Shown here piece after piece: positions 23,864 through 32,207 of a DNA stretch of 64,000 bases (position 1 is its first letter; each line of letters starts with the position of its first letter). The stretch covers positions 310,001 through 374,000 of the forward strand of contig JADJWL010000003.1 in the NCBI GenBank assembly GCA_016716385.1, written 5' to 3'. The position numbers and the translations under genes were made by a program. The notes beneath the pieces are model-generated. The model was not told the origin of the DNA. It worked only from the letters and a program-made list of their open reading frames with translations, and did no database searches. This stretch comes from Bryobacterales bacterium. Its GTDB lineage: Bacteria > Acidobacteriota > Terriglobia > Bryobacterales > Bryobacteraceae.

Positions 23864-25572
23864 GACTGGAGAACCCCGGCCGCGATGCGGCGGCGCGCTG
23901 CGATCACGTCTACTGGCTCATACCGCGTCAGCTTCCGCAGCAGTGCAAACTGTGTGCGCAGGGCATCGCCTTCCGCGCACGCGGATGAGACCGCACGGGC
24001 GGCCGTGCCGATCCGCTCCATGGCGCAGCGCAGGAAGACATCGCAGGTATCGGCGGCGCGGCCGCCCAGCCGTTCCGCACGCAGCCAGACCGACTCCATC
24101 GCAAAGGCGTCCATCATGCAGTCTGTGATCCCGGTCAGCACTTCCTGCTGTTTGTCGAGTTCCGTGAGGTACCGCTGCCAGGCTGCGCCCATCAACAGCA
24201 GAACGATCTGTTTCGCCTGCCGGACAAGGCGCGCATTCTCCGGTCCATCAGCAGATGCCGGAGCCATCGCCGCCTCGGCCGCCTTTCGGGCGGCGCCGGC
24301 CAGGTCCAATTGCCCCTTCGCCGCGCGCTTGAGCAGCATGCCGGTGGCAAGCAGGCGGTTGATCTCGTTCGTCCCCTCGAAGATGCGGTTGATGCGGGAG
24401 TCGCGGTAGGCGCGCTCCACGCGGTAGTCGGCGTGATAGCCGTAGCCGCCATGAATCTGGACTCCCTCGTCAGCGACGTAGTCCAGCATCTCGGAGGCGA
24501 ATACCTTGACCATCGAGCACTCCGGCGCGAACTCTTCGACGGCCTTCAGATAGCGGTTCGCCGCATCCGGCTCGCTCCACGCGAAACCTTCCAGCAAGGC
24601 CTCTACCTGTCCGACCACGCGCCACGACATCGACTCGGCGGCGAAGATCCGGATAGCCATCTCCGCGAGTTTGTGGCGGATCGCGCCGAACTCCGCGATG
24701 GCCGAGCCGAATGCCCTGCGCTCCCTGGCGTAGCGGAGCGACAACGCCAGCACCTGCTTCGCTGCACCCACGGCAAACGGACCGAGTTTCAGACGGCCCA
24801 GGTTCAGAATATTGAACGCAATGATGTGGCCCCGGCCAATCTCTCCAAGTACGTTCTCCTTTGGGACGCGAACGTTGTCGAAGTAGATGGCGCAGGTGGA
24901 ACTGCCCTTGATGCCCATCTTCTTCTCTTCCGCGCCGCGCGAGACGCCGGGCCAGGCAGCTTCGACGAGAAACGCTGTGAACTGCTCGCCGTTCACCTTG
25001 GCGAACACCGTGAACAGGTCCGCGCGCCCGCCGTTGGTGATCCACATCTTCTGGCCGTTGAGGACGTAATGGTCGCCGTCACGCTCGGCGCGCGTCTTGG
25101 CGGCCAGGGCGTCCGAACCCGCATGCGCTTCGCTCAGGCAATACGCACCGATCCACTCCGCGGACGACAGTTTCGGCAGGTAGCGCCGCTTCTGGTCCTC
25201 GGTGCCGAACAGCACCAGGGGCGTCGTACCGATGCCTGAATGCGCGCCGTGCCACGCGGCATAGGAACCGTCCCGCGCCACCTGCTCGGCGACCACCATC
25301 GCGGCGGGAAGGTCCATCTCCATTCCGCCGTACGCCTCGGGCGTCAAGATGGCCGTGAGGCCGAGTTCGGCTGACTTGCGCAGCGCGGCGATGGCGGCAT
25401 CGTGATCGCCGGCCGCGATCGCTTCAAGGTGGGGCTCGACCTCGCCGTTCCAGAACTCCTGCGCGGCACGGGCGACATCCTTGTGTTCTTCGCTCAGATC
25501 TTCCGGCGTGAAGATCTCCTCCGGCTGCAAGTCGCGGAAGAGGAACTCCCCGCCGCGCGTCTTAGGCAGCAT
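23860..25572 (-). CDS. fadE: Acyl-CoA dehydrogenase (FadE-like)
   Basis: A 570-residue FAD enzyme catalysing the first oxidation step of beta-oxidation. Signatures: YCLSEAHAGSDA (flavin binding), QKMWITNGG, QIHGGYGYHADYRVERAYRD and IFEGTNEINRLL with the candidate catalytic Glu. The extra 150-residue C-terminal region fits the Bacillus FadE-like subgroup. The ATG at 25572 lies inside the end of the thiolase gene (11-base overlap). Gene order fadN-fadA-fadE matches the Bacillus subtilis operon. Confidence 0.9.
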   Translation of the reverse strand: MLPKTRGGEFLFRDLQPEEIFTPEDLSEEHKDVARAAQEFWNGEVEPHLEAIAAGDHDAAIAALRKSAELGLTAILTPEAYGGMEMDLPAAMVVAEQVARDGSYAAWHGAHSGIGTTPLVLFGTEDQKRRYLPKLSSAEWIGAYCLSEAHAGSDALAAKTRAERDGDHYVLNGQKMWITNGGRADLFTVFAKVNGEQFTAFLVEAAWPGVSRGAEEKKMGIKGSSTCAIYFDNVRVPKENVLGEIGRGHIIAFNILNLGRLKLGPFAVGAAKQVLALSLRYARERRAFGSAIAEFGAIRHKLAEMAIRIFAAESMSWRVVGQVEALLEGFAWSEPDAANRYLKAVEEFAPECSMVKVFASEMLDYVADEGVQIHGGYGYHADYRVERAYRDSRINRIFEGTNEINRLLATGMLLKRAAKGQLDLAGAARKAAEAAMAPASADGPENARLVRQAKQIVLLLMGAAWQRYLTELDKQQEVLTGITDCMMDAFAMESVWLRAERLGGRAADTCDVFLRCAMERIGTAARAVSSACAEGDALRTQFALLRKLTRYEPVDVIAARRRIAAGVLQS

Positions 25573-26746
25573 CGGACAGCCTTTCGAAGATGCCGGCCGC
25601 GCCCTGCCCGCCACCGACGCACATCGTGACCATGCCGTAGCGCGATTGGCGGCGCTGCATCTCGCGCAGGATGGTCGCCGTCAGTTTGGCGCCCGTCGCC
25701 CCGAGGGGATGCCCGAGGGCGACCGCGCCGCCGTTCAGGTTGACGCGTTCGATATCGAGCCCCACTTCGCGGATGACCGCCAGAGCCTGCACGGCGAACG
25801 CTTCGTTGAGTTCGATCACGTCGATTTCGGAAAGCGTCAGTCCCGCGCGTTTGAGCGCTTTCGGAATTGCGACGACCGGGCCGATTCCCATGATCTCGGG
25901 CGGCACGCCGCCAGCCGCGAACGAGACGAACCGCGCACGCGGCTTCAAGCCAAGTTCGCGGGCGCGGGTCTCGGACATCACGAGCGCTGCGGCGGCGCCG
26001 TCGCTGGTTTGCGATGAGTTGCCCGCGGTCACCGTTCCTTTGGCGTGGAAGACCGGCTTCAGCCTGGCCAGGGCCGCGGCGTTCGTGTCGGCGCGCGGCC
26101 CTTCGTCTTTGTCAAAGGTCACTTTCGTAAGACCAGGCTTACCGTTAGCAGACGGTAACACTGCTTCTACCGGGACGATCTCTTCGTCAAACTTGCCCCC
26201 GGCCTGAGCGCGCAAGGCATTCTGATGGCTGCGGAGCGCGAACGCGTCCTGCTCGTCGCGACTGATGCCGTACTTGCTCTGGAGCCTCTCGGCGGTGAGG
26301 CCCATCGTCATGTACGCCTCCGGCTTATTGTCGACGAGCCAGGGGTTGGGCGCGAACGTCTGCCCGCTCGATCGCAGCACACTCATCGATTCGGTGCCGC
26401 CAGCGAGGATGATGTCGGCTCCTCCGGAACGGATGCGTTCCGCGGCCATCGCGATCGCCTGCAGACCGGAGGCGCAGAACCGGTTAATGGTCACCGCCGG
26501 GACGGAATCGGGCAGGCCCGCCAGCATCGCGGCGATGCGGGCTACATTGGTCCCGGATTCGGCTTCGGGCGTGGCGCATCCGAGAATGACGTCTTCGATC
26601 TCCGCGGGCTCGACCGCCGGATATCTGTCCAGCAGCGCGCGAATGACGGCAGCAGCGAGGTCATCGGGCCTGGTCAGGCGTAGCATGCCGCGCGGAGCTT
26701 TCCCGACGGCGGTGCGAAGACAATCGACAATCACAGCTTCTGGCAT
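25562..26746 (-). CDS. fadA: Acetyl-CoA acyltransferase (thiolase)
   Basis: A 394-residue thiolase for the last, thiolytic step of beta-oxidation. The acyl-binding Cys is in NRFCASGLQA, the catalytic His in GGAVALGHPLGATGAK and the second Cys in CVGGGQGAG. Length is normal for the family. AGGAG precedes the ATG and the gap to fadN is 9 bases. Confidence 0.93.
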   Translation of the reverse strand: MPEAVIVDCLRTAVGKAPRGMLRLTRPDDLAAAVIRALLDRYPAVEPAEIEDVILGCATPEAESGTNVARIAAMLAGLPDSVPAVTINRFCASGLQAIAMAAERIRSGGADIILAGGTESMSVLRSSGQTFAPNPWLVDNKPEAYMTMGLTAERLQSKYGISRDEQDAFALRSHQNALRAQAGGKFDEEIVPVEAVLPSANGKPGLTKVTFDKDEGPRADTNAAALARLKPVFHAKGTVTAGNSSQTSDGAAAALVMSETRARELGLKPRARFVSFAAGGVPPEIMGIGPVVAIPKALKRAGLTLSEIDVIELNEAFAVQALAVIREVGLDIERVNLNGGAVALGHPLGATGAKLTATILREMQRRQSRYGMVTMCVGGGQGAAGIFERLSDAA

Positions 26747-26755
26747 CGTATTCTC

Positions 26756-29062
26756 CTAATTCCTCAGCGGCTTGCCCGTCTTGAGCAGGTGCGCCATTCG
26801 CTCCTGGGTCTTCGGCTGGCCGCAGAGACTCAGGAACGCCTCGCGTTCCAGATCCAGCAGGTACTGCTCGGAGACCTTCTGGCCCGTCGTAAGGCGGCCG
26901 CCCGCGAGGACGTACGCGAGTTTCTCTCCAATGACGGCGTCGTGGGCGGAGATGTATCCCGCCTCGTGCGCCAGATACACGCCTGTCTTGAGCAGAGCGT
27001 AGCCGGATTCTCCAGCGACAGAGATGTCGGTGCGCGGCTGTCCCGGCGAATGGCGCGGCGCGAGCGCCAGCGCCGCCTGCCTGGCGTCTTCGAGCAATCG
27101 CTCAGGGTTCATCGTGACCGCATCGGTGCTCCCCAGGAAGCCGAGCGCGCGCGCCTCAGCGGCACTGGACGACACCTTCGCCATCCCGATCGTTTCGAAC
27201 GCCTGCTTCAGGTCGACGCCTCGCAGGACCATTTCCTTGCACCCGCCGCCCGCAGGAACGAGGCCCGCTCCGGTTTCGACAAGGCCCGCATACAGTTCCG
27301 CTGACGCCACAACGCGCGCGGCGTGCAACGCGATCTCGCAGCCGCCGCCGAGCGCCATTCCAAAAGGCGCCGCCACCACGGGTCTGGCCGCGTATTTGAG
27401 AGCCATATTCAGATTCTGGAACCTGCGGACGGCGGCGTCCAGTTCGTCCCACTCGCCTTCCTGCGCGGCCAGCAGCACCAGCGCGAGATTCACCCCGGCA
27501 CTGAAGTGTTCGCCGCTGTTCGCCACAACGAGGGCTGCGAAGCCCCGCTCCGCTTCGGCCAGGGCGCCTTCGGCGATCTCCATCGTGTCCGTGCCGACGA
27601 CGTTCATCTTCGAGTGAAACTCGAGGCACAGCACGCCGTCTCCAAGATCGACAAGCGAGGCGGCGCTGTTGCTTCGGACCACACCGCGCGCCCGCTTCAC
27701 GTCGGGCAGCGCCAGCACACCCGGCCGGGGCTCCAACTCGCAGTACCCGCTGCCCGCGGCGAGGTCGAAGTACCGCCAGCCGGAAACGCTCCAGTCATAG
27801 AAAGACCTGGCGCCCGATTGCAGCATTCGCTGGACCGTCTCCGGCACTGCCTGCCCCTCGGACGCCGCGCGCTCCGCCACCGCGCGCACGCCAAGCGCAT
27901 CCCATAGTTCGAACGGCCCGAACGTGTGCGCGTAGCCCCAGCGCATCGCGCGGTCCATTTCGACGATCCGGTCGGAGATCTCCGGTGTCAGCGACGCTGC
28001 GTACAGCAGGTAGTCGCGGAACATCTTCCAGAGGAACTCCGCCGGACGGTCCTTGCCTGCAACCAGCGTTCGCAGGCGCTCGGAAAGATCGGGAATCTCC
28101 CGCGCCATCTCGACGCCCGGCCAGCGCGGCTTCGCCTGCGGGCGGTACTCCATCGTGCCGCGGTCGAGTACCAGGATCTCCTTGCCCTCCCGTTTGTAGA
28201 ACCCCTGCCCCCGTTTCTCTCCGATCCATCCACGCGCGATCATGTCGTTGACAAAATCCGGCATCAGGAAGCGGTCGCGCCACGGATCTTCCGGCGCCAT
28301 CTCGTGGAGATTGGCCCCGACGTGCTTCCAGATGTCGAGACCGACGATGTCCATCAGGCGGTAGCTGGCGGACTTCGGAAATCCGATGAGCGGGCCGGTC
28401 AACGCGTCGACTTCCTCGAACGACAGGCCCTCGTCCGCGGTCAGCCACTGCGTGGTGCCGCCGAGAAAGCTGCCGAGGCGATTCGCGATGAAGTTGGGGG
28501 TGTCCTTACACGGCACTACGCCCTTGCCGAGTTGGATGTCGAGAAACGAGGCAACGGCCGCGAGGAGATCCGGATCCGTCTCCGGCCCAGGAATCAGCTC
28601 ACAGAGATGCAGGTAGCGCGGCGGATTGAAGAAGTGCGTCCCGAGGAAGCAGCGGCGCGTTTCCGGATTCAGCGATTCCGCCAGGCGCGCCAGGGGAATG
28701 CCGCTCGTGTTCGTCGAGAGGACCGTCCCCGGACGCCGGTGCGCCGCAAGCTTTTCATAGAGCGCCCGCTTGATTTCGAGATTCTCCGCGACAGCCTCGA
28801 TGATCCACTGGCACTCAGCGACCGCCGGCAGATCGTCTTCAAAGTTGCCCGGGCGGATGAGCGCGGCGGACTCCGGCGTGAAGAACGCGACAGGCTTCTG
28901 TTTGCGCGCCGCGTCAATGCCGGCTTTGACCAGCGCATTGCGGTCCCCTTCCGACGGCAGATCGAGCAAGATCACCGGAAACCCGGCATTTGCGAAATGG
29001 GCCGCGATGCGCGACCCCATGGTGCCCGCCCCAAGGACGGCGACGCGACGGAGAGTCTTCAT
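26756..29062 (-). CDS. fadN: 3-hydroxyacyl-CoA dehydrogenase / enoyl-CoA hydratase (FadN-like)
   Basis: A 768-residue bifunctional enzyme. The N-terminal Rossmann domain begins VAVLGAGTMGSRIAAHFANA and continues with the HAD active region (GTHFFNPPRYLHLCELIPG). The C-terminal part (about 490-680) is a crotonase domain with FSAGVNLALV (oxyanion hole) and GMALGGGCEIAL (Glu). The dehydrogenase-before-hydratase order matches Bacillus FadN rather than E. coli FadB. GCTACACT (29075-29082) is a likely -10 element 12 bases before the ATG. Confidence 0.9.
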   Translation of the reverse strand: MKTLRRVAVLGAGTMGSRIAAHFANAGFPVILLDLPSEGDRNALVKAGIDAARKQKPVAFFTPESAALIRPGNFEDDLPAVAECQWIIEAVAENLEIKRALYEKLAAHRRPGTVLSTNTSGIPLARLAESLNPETRRCFLGTHFFNPPRYLHLCELIPGPETDPDLLAAVASFLDIQLGKGVVPCKDTPNFIANRLGSFLGGTTQWLTADEGLSFEEVDALTGPLIGFPKSASYRLMDIVGLDIWKHVGANLHEMAPEDPWRDRFLMPDFVNDMIARGWIGEKRGQGFYKREGKEILVLDRGTMEYRPQAKPRWPGVEMAREIPDLSERLRTLVAGKDRPAEFLWKMFRDYLLYAASLTPEISDRIVEMDRAMRWGYAHTFGPFELWDALGVRAVAERAASEGQAVPETVQRMLQSGARSFYDWSVSGWRYFDLAAGSGYCELEPRPGVLALPDVKRARGVVRSNSAASLVDLGDGVLCLEFHSKMNVVGTDTMEIAEGALAEAERGFAALVVANSGEHFSAGVNLALVLLAAQEGEWDELDAAVRRFQNLNMALKYAARPVVAAPFGMALGGGCEIALHAARVVASAELYAGLVETGAGLVPAGGGCKEMVLRGVDLKQAFETIGMAKVSSSAAEARALGFLGSTDAVTMNPERLLEDARQAALALAPRHSPGQPRTDISVAGESGYALLKTGVYLAHEAGYISAHDAVIGEKLAYVLAGGRLTTGQKVSEQYLLDLEREAFLSLCGQPKTQERMAHLLKTGKPLRN

Positions 29063-29074
29063 GGGTCTTCTGGG

Positions 29075-29082
29075 AGTGTAGC
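29075..29082 (-). promoter_or_regulatory. GCTACACT -10-like element before fadN
   Basis: Read on the minus strand, GCTACACT lies 12 bases before the fadN ATG, between the stop of the M14 peptidase gene and fadN. It matches the GCTAnnnT octamer seen before many genes here, including an identical copy before priA. It suggests the fad genes have their own promoter. Confidence 0.4.
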
Positions 29083-29085
29083 GCG

Positions 29086-31425
29086 CTAGAGAACGAGCGC
29101 GTTGAACAGCAGTTTCATCGTCAGGTAGCTCTGCGCGCGGTACTGCGGCCGCATGCCAAACAGGATCACGCGACCTTCACCCTGGCGGATGTCCGCCAGC
29201 GCGGCGCGTCCGAAAAGATGGTTCTCGCCTAGCAGCCAGCCGGACGCCAGCAGGTTGCGGTCGCCGTATCGCGCCACGGCGCCTTCCTCGATGTCCCACG
29301 CCGGACTGTGCTCCATCCAGACCGGAATGGTCTCGGGCAGCCCGTGGGCCAGCGGATGCGAGGCATCGAGCTTGACGTTGAGCAGCGAACCCGGCGCATA
29401 GAACTCGCGGTTCGACTTTTCGCGTAGCGTGTCCCGCGCCGGCAGTTCAAGCGCTTCAACGGCCCAGGCGGTCGAGCGGTTCAGGAATACCAGCGTCCCG
29501 CCATCCCGCGCGAATGCCTTGAGCGCCGCCGCGCCGGTCTCGCCCAAACCACCCGTGTATTCGTCGGGCATCGTGCCGCGCTTGTAGCCGCCGGCGATGG
29601 TCGAGGGCGGCTGGTCGGGGAAGAGGATCACATCGAAGCGCTCATGCAGGTTTCCGGAAACAACGTCGCTGTTGCGGACGCTCTCGTAGGCGAAGCCCAT
29701 CCGCTCGAGGATCCAGCGCGTCCAGCCTTCGTCCATCGCCGGAACGTAGCTCTTGTACAAGCCGACGCGCGGGCGCTTCACTTCCTTCCAATCCGCCGAC
29801 ACCTGCTCCGGGGCGAAATCGCCGGTCTTCGGGTCGCGCCACACCTGCCGCCGTTCGCTCCACAGCCGGTTGATGGCGGGCCACGTGTCCGTGTCGGACG
29901 CGGACAGACGCCCGGCCGGCGGCGTTGTCGCGGGCCGGATCGCGCCGACACCGGATGGCCGCCTCCGCACCTCCACATCCACGCCCATCAACAGAGGCAG
30001 TGTGTGCGCAGTCACGTCGTAGGGCCGCCGCGGCGGACCGCCGGGATACTCGCGCAGGTCGGGATACCGCTGCCGTTCGAGCAGCGCCTTGGCGAATCCG
30101 CTGTACGGCTGCTGCATGCGGACGCGCCGGCTGCCGTCCGACTCAATTTCGACTTCCACCATCCCAAACACGAGCGTATCGATCAGACGCTTTGTCGCGC
30201 CCGGGTCGCGCTGCTGGGCGGGAATCACGAATGAGTACGGCTCCTGGCGTTCCACCTGGTTCTTCTGCACTCGGTAGAAGTTGCGCAGCAGGCTCTCGCG
30301 CCGCATTGCCGCCTGGCGGAGGCACGATTCGAACGCGAGCATCTGGTATTCGACGATGTCGCGGAGACGCCACTCGCCACCCTGCCAGGGGTCCGGGTGA
30401 TTCCAGCTTGCTTCGCGCGGCGAATAGCCAAGGGCGCGCTCCGTCAATTGATCCGGCTGGATCGTGACCGGCGTCGCCAGCCGCGCGCTTGCCGATTCAG
30501 TGAGGATGCGCATGCCGCCGTGAAACGCCTGATAGGCCCGCGCGGGCGTCCAGAAGTCGTAGATGGCGTTCACCACGACGCCCTTCTTCCCTGCCGCCGT
30601 CAGGTCCATCGCGATGCCGGTGCCGAAGTGATTCATCGACTGCACGAGCAGCGGATCGACGTTCGGCTCCACCGGATCGAGCCACGGCGGAACGAACAGC
30701 CGCGCCCCATAGGCCGACTGCTGGTGGACGTCATACACGACCTGCGGACGCCAGACGTTGTGCAGCTTGCTGATGGCAAGCCGCGTCTCAGCCTGCGAAA
30801 AGATGTACCAGTCGCGGTTGTTGTCGTGCCCGACGTACTTGTGATAGAGCTCCGGCGGAGACGTTCCCTCGAACGGCGTCTCGAGCGTGTTGCGGTACCA
30901 GTTCGTGACAATGTCGACGCCATCCGGGTTCAGCGACGGAACGAGGATGAAGATCACGTTGTCGAGAATCTGCCGGGTGGCAGCGGTTTCCGCGCTCGAC
31001 ACCAGTTTGTGGGCGAACAGGACCGCCGAGTGGGTCGATGCCACCTCGGTCGAATGGATCGAGCAGGTGATCATCACGACGGCCTTGCCGTCGTTCACCA
31101 GCGCGTCGACGTGCGCTTCAGGTGTGAGCCGCGGGTCGGCGAGCTTCCGCTGGATCTCGATGTGCCCCTGAAGGTTCTGCATCGTGCGTCCGCCGCTGAT
31201 GATGGCCGCGATGAACGGCCGCCCTTCGGTGGTCGTGCCGAGTTCTTCCACCTTGATCAGCGGACTGGCGGCATCGAGTTCACGGAAGTACGACACGACC
31301 TTCTCCCAGTCGAGCAACTGGCGGTCGGCGGTGAGTTCGTGGCCGAAGTATTCAGCGGGCGCCGGAACCTGCGCTCCCAGGCATAACGGCAGCAGGAGCG
31401 CCGCCGCGATCCGAATCAGGCGCAT
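29086..31425 (-). CDS. Secreted M14 zinc carboxypeptidase-like protein
   Basis: A 779-residue protein with a signal peptide (IAAALLLPLCLGAQ). The M14 metal site is visible: His and Glu in CSIHSTEVAS and the third ligand His in VVYDVHQQS; NNRDWY carries the substrate-binding Asn-Arg pair. After about residue 540 a second domain (RVGLYKSYVPAMDEGWTRWI, NRSTAWAVEALELP, GRVILFGMRPQYRA) resembles a glutamine-amidotransferase-like fold without an obvious catalytic Cys. Large M14 proteins of this type are common in Acidobacteria and Bacteroidetes. The start overlaps the epimerase gene by 10 bases. Confidence 0.82.
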   Translation of the reverse strand: MRLIRIAAALLLPLCLGAQVPAPAEYFGHELTADRQLLDWEKVVSYFRELDAASPLIKVEELGTTTEGRPFIAAIISGGRTMQNLQGHIEIQRKLADPRLTPEAHVDALVNDGKAVVMITCSIHSTEVASTHSAVLFAHKLVSSAETAATRQILDNVIFILVPSLNPDGVDIVTNWYRNTLETPFEGTSPPELYHKYVGHDNNRDWYIFSQAETRLAISKLHNVWRPQVVYDVHQQSAYGARLFVPPWLDPVEPNVDPLLVQSMNHFGTGIAMDLTAAGKKGVVVNAIYDFWTPARAYQAFHGGMRILTESASARLATPVTIQPDQLTERALGYSPREASWNHPDPWQGGEWRLRDIVEYQMLAFESCLRQAAMRRESLLRNFYRVQKNQVERQEPYSFVIPAQQRDPGATKRLIDTLVFGMVEVEIESDGSRRVRMQQPYSGFAKALLERQRYPDLREYPGGPPRRPYDVTAHTLPLLMGVDVEVRRRPSGVGAIRPATTPPAGRLSASDTDTWPAINRLWSERRQVWRDPKTGDFAPEQVSADWKEVKRPRVGLYKSYVPAMDEGWTRWILERMGFAYESVRNSDVVSGNLHERFDVILFPDQPPSTIAGGYKRGTMPDEYTGGLGETGAAALKAFARDGGTLVFLNRSTAWAVEALELPARDTLREKSNREFYAPGSLLNVKLDASHPLAHGLPETIPVWMEHSPAWDIEEGAVARYGDRNLLASGWLLGENHLFGRAALADIRQGEGRVILFGMRPQYRAQSYLTMKLLFNALVL

Positions 31426-32180
31426 GGGCGGTTCAGTTCGGTCCACAACGCCTTATACCAGCGCAGGAATCGCTCCGGCTCGCAGCTTGCCTGTGCTTCG
31501 CACAATGTGTAGCGGTCATAGCGATGCTGGCGCAGCAGCGTGAACAGCTCGCGGTACGGATAGTCGCTGGCGAGTTCGTTGATGTGGACGTGCAGGATCC
31601 AGCGCTTGAGCAGATCGAAACTCTGCCGGACGGAGCCGTTCACGATGTCCTGCGGGTTCGAGTTCCAACAGAGACCCACCGCTTTGTGATTCGCGACGCG
31701 CATGATTTCCGCGCACACCGGCGGGGCCGCAGTTTCCCGGCCATGGACTTCGAGCCAGATCTCGACCCCCTTACCGGCCGAGTACTCGCCCGCCGCGCGC
31801 AGCGATTCTCCAATACGCCGGATCGTCGTCTCGCGCGGGACCCCCGGCGGAAACGCGTTCGGCCGGACCTTGATGCCCAAAGCGCCGGTTTCGTGCGCGA
31901 GGTCTACAAACTGCTTGCAGATCGCGAGCTGCTTGTCGCGCTCGGCTTGATCCGGAGAGTGGAACTCGCATGTGGTCCCGTAGCTCAACAGACGCACGCG
32001 GCTGCGCTCGAACCGCTGCCGTACCCGCCGGCGTTCGTCCTGATTTAACGAGGGTTCGACGCCGTGCTTGTGGGTCGTGCGCAATTCGACCGCCGCATAG
32101 CCCAACTCCTCGAGCTTCGTGATGAGGGTTTCGAGGTCCCAATCTTTCAGGACGTTGTAGGTGATCGCTCCGAGCTGCAC
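31416..32180 (-). CDS. Sugar-phosphate isomerase/epimerase-like TIM barrel
   Basis: A 254-residue protein of the AP-endonuclease-2 (xylose-isomerase-like) superfamily. Barrel elements: LGAITYNVLKDWDLETLI, GYAAVELRTTH, GIKVRPNAFPPG, VEIWLEVHGRE (metal ligand Glu), GLCWNSNP and LHVHINEL (metal ligand His). It starts at GTG 32180 with GGGAGGGG upstream. TACAAT in CGATACAAT at about 32213 may be its -10 box. The substrate is unknown. Confidence 0.75.
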   Translation of the reverse strand: MQLGAITYNVLKDWDLETLITKLEELGYAAVELRTTHKHGVEPSLNQDERRRVRQRFERSRVRLLSYGTTCEFHSPDQAERDKQLAICKQFVDLAHETGALGIKVRPNAFPPGVPRETTIRRIGESLRAAGEYSAGKGVEIWLEVHGRETAAPPVCAEIMRVANHKAVGLCWNSNPQDIVNGSVRQSFDLLKRWILHVHINELASDYPYRELFTLLRQHRYDRYTLCEAQASCEPERFLRWYKALWTELNRPCA

Positions 32181-32207
32181 TCCGGGCCCCTCCCGTGGCG
32201 TGGTGAA

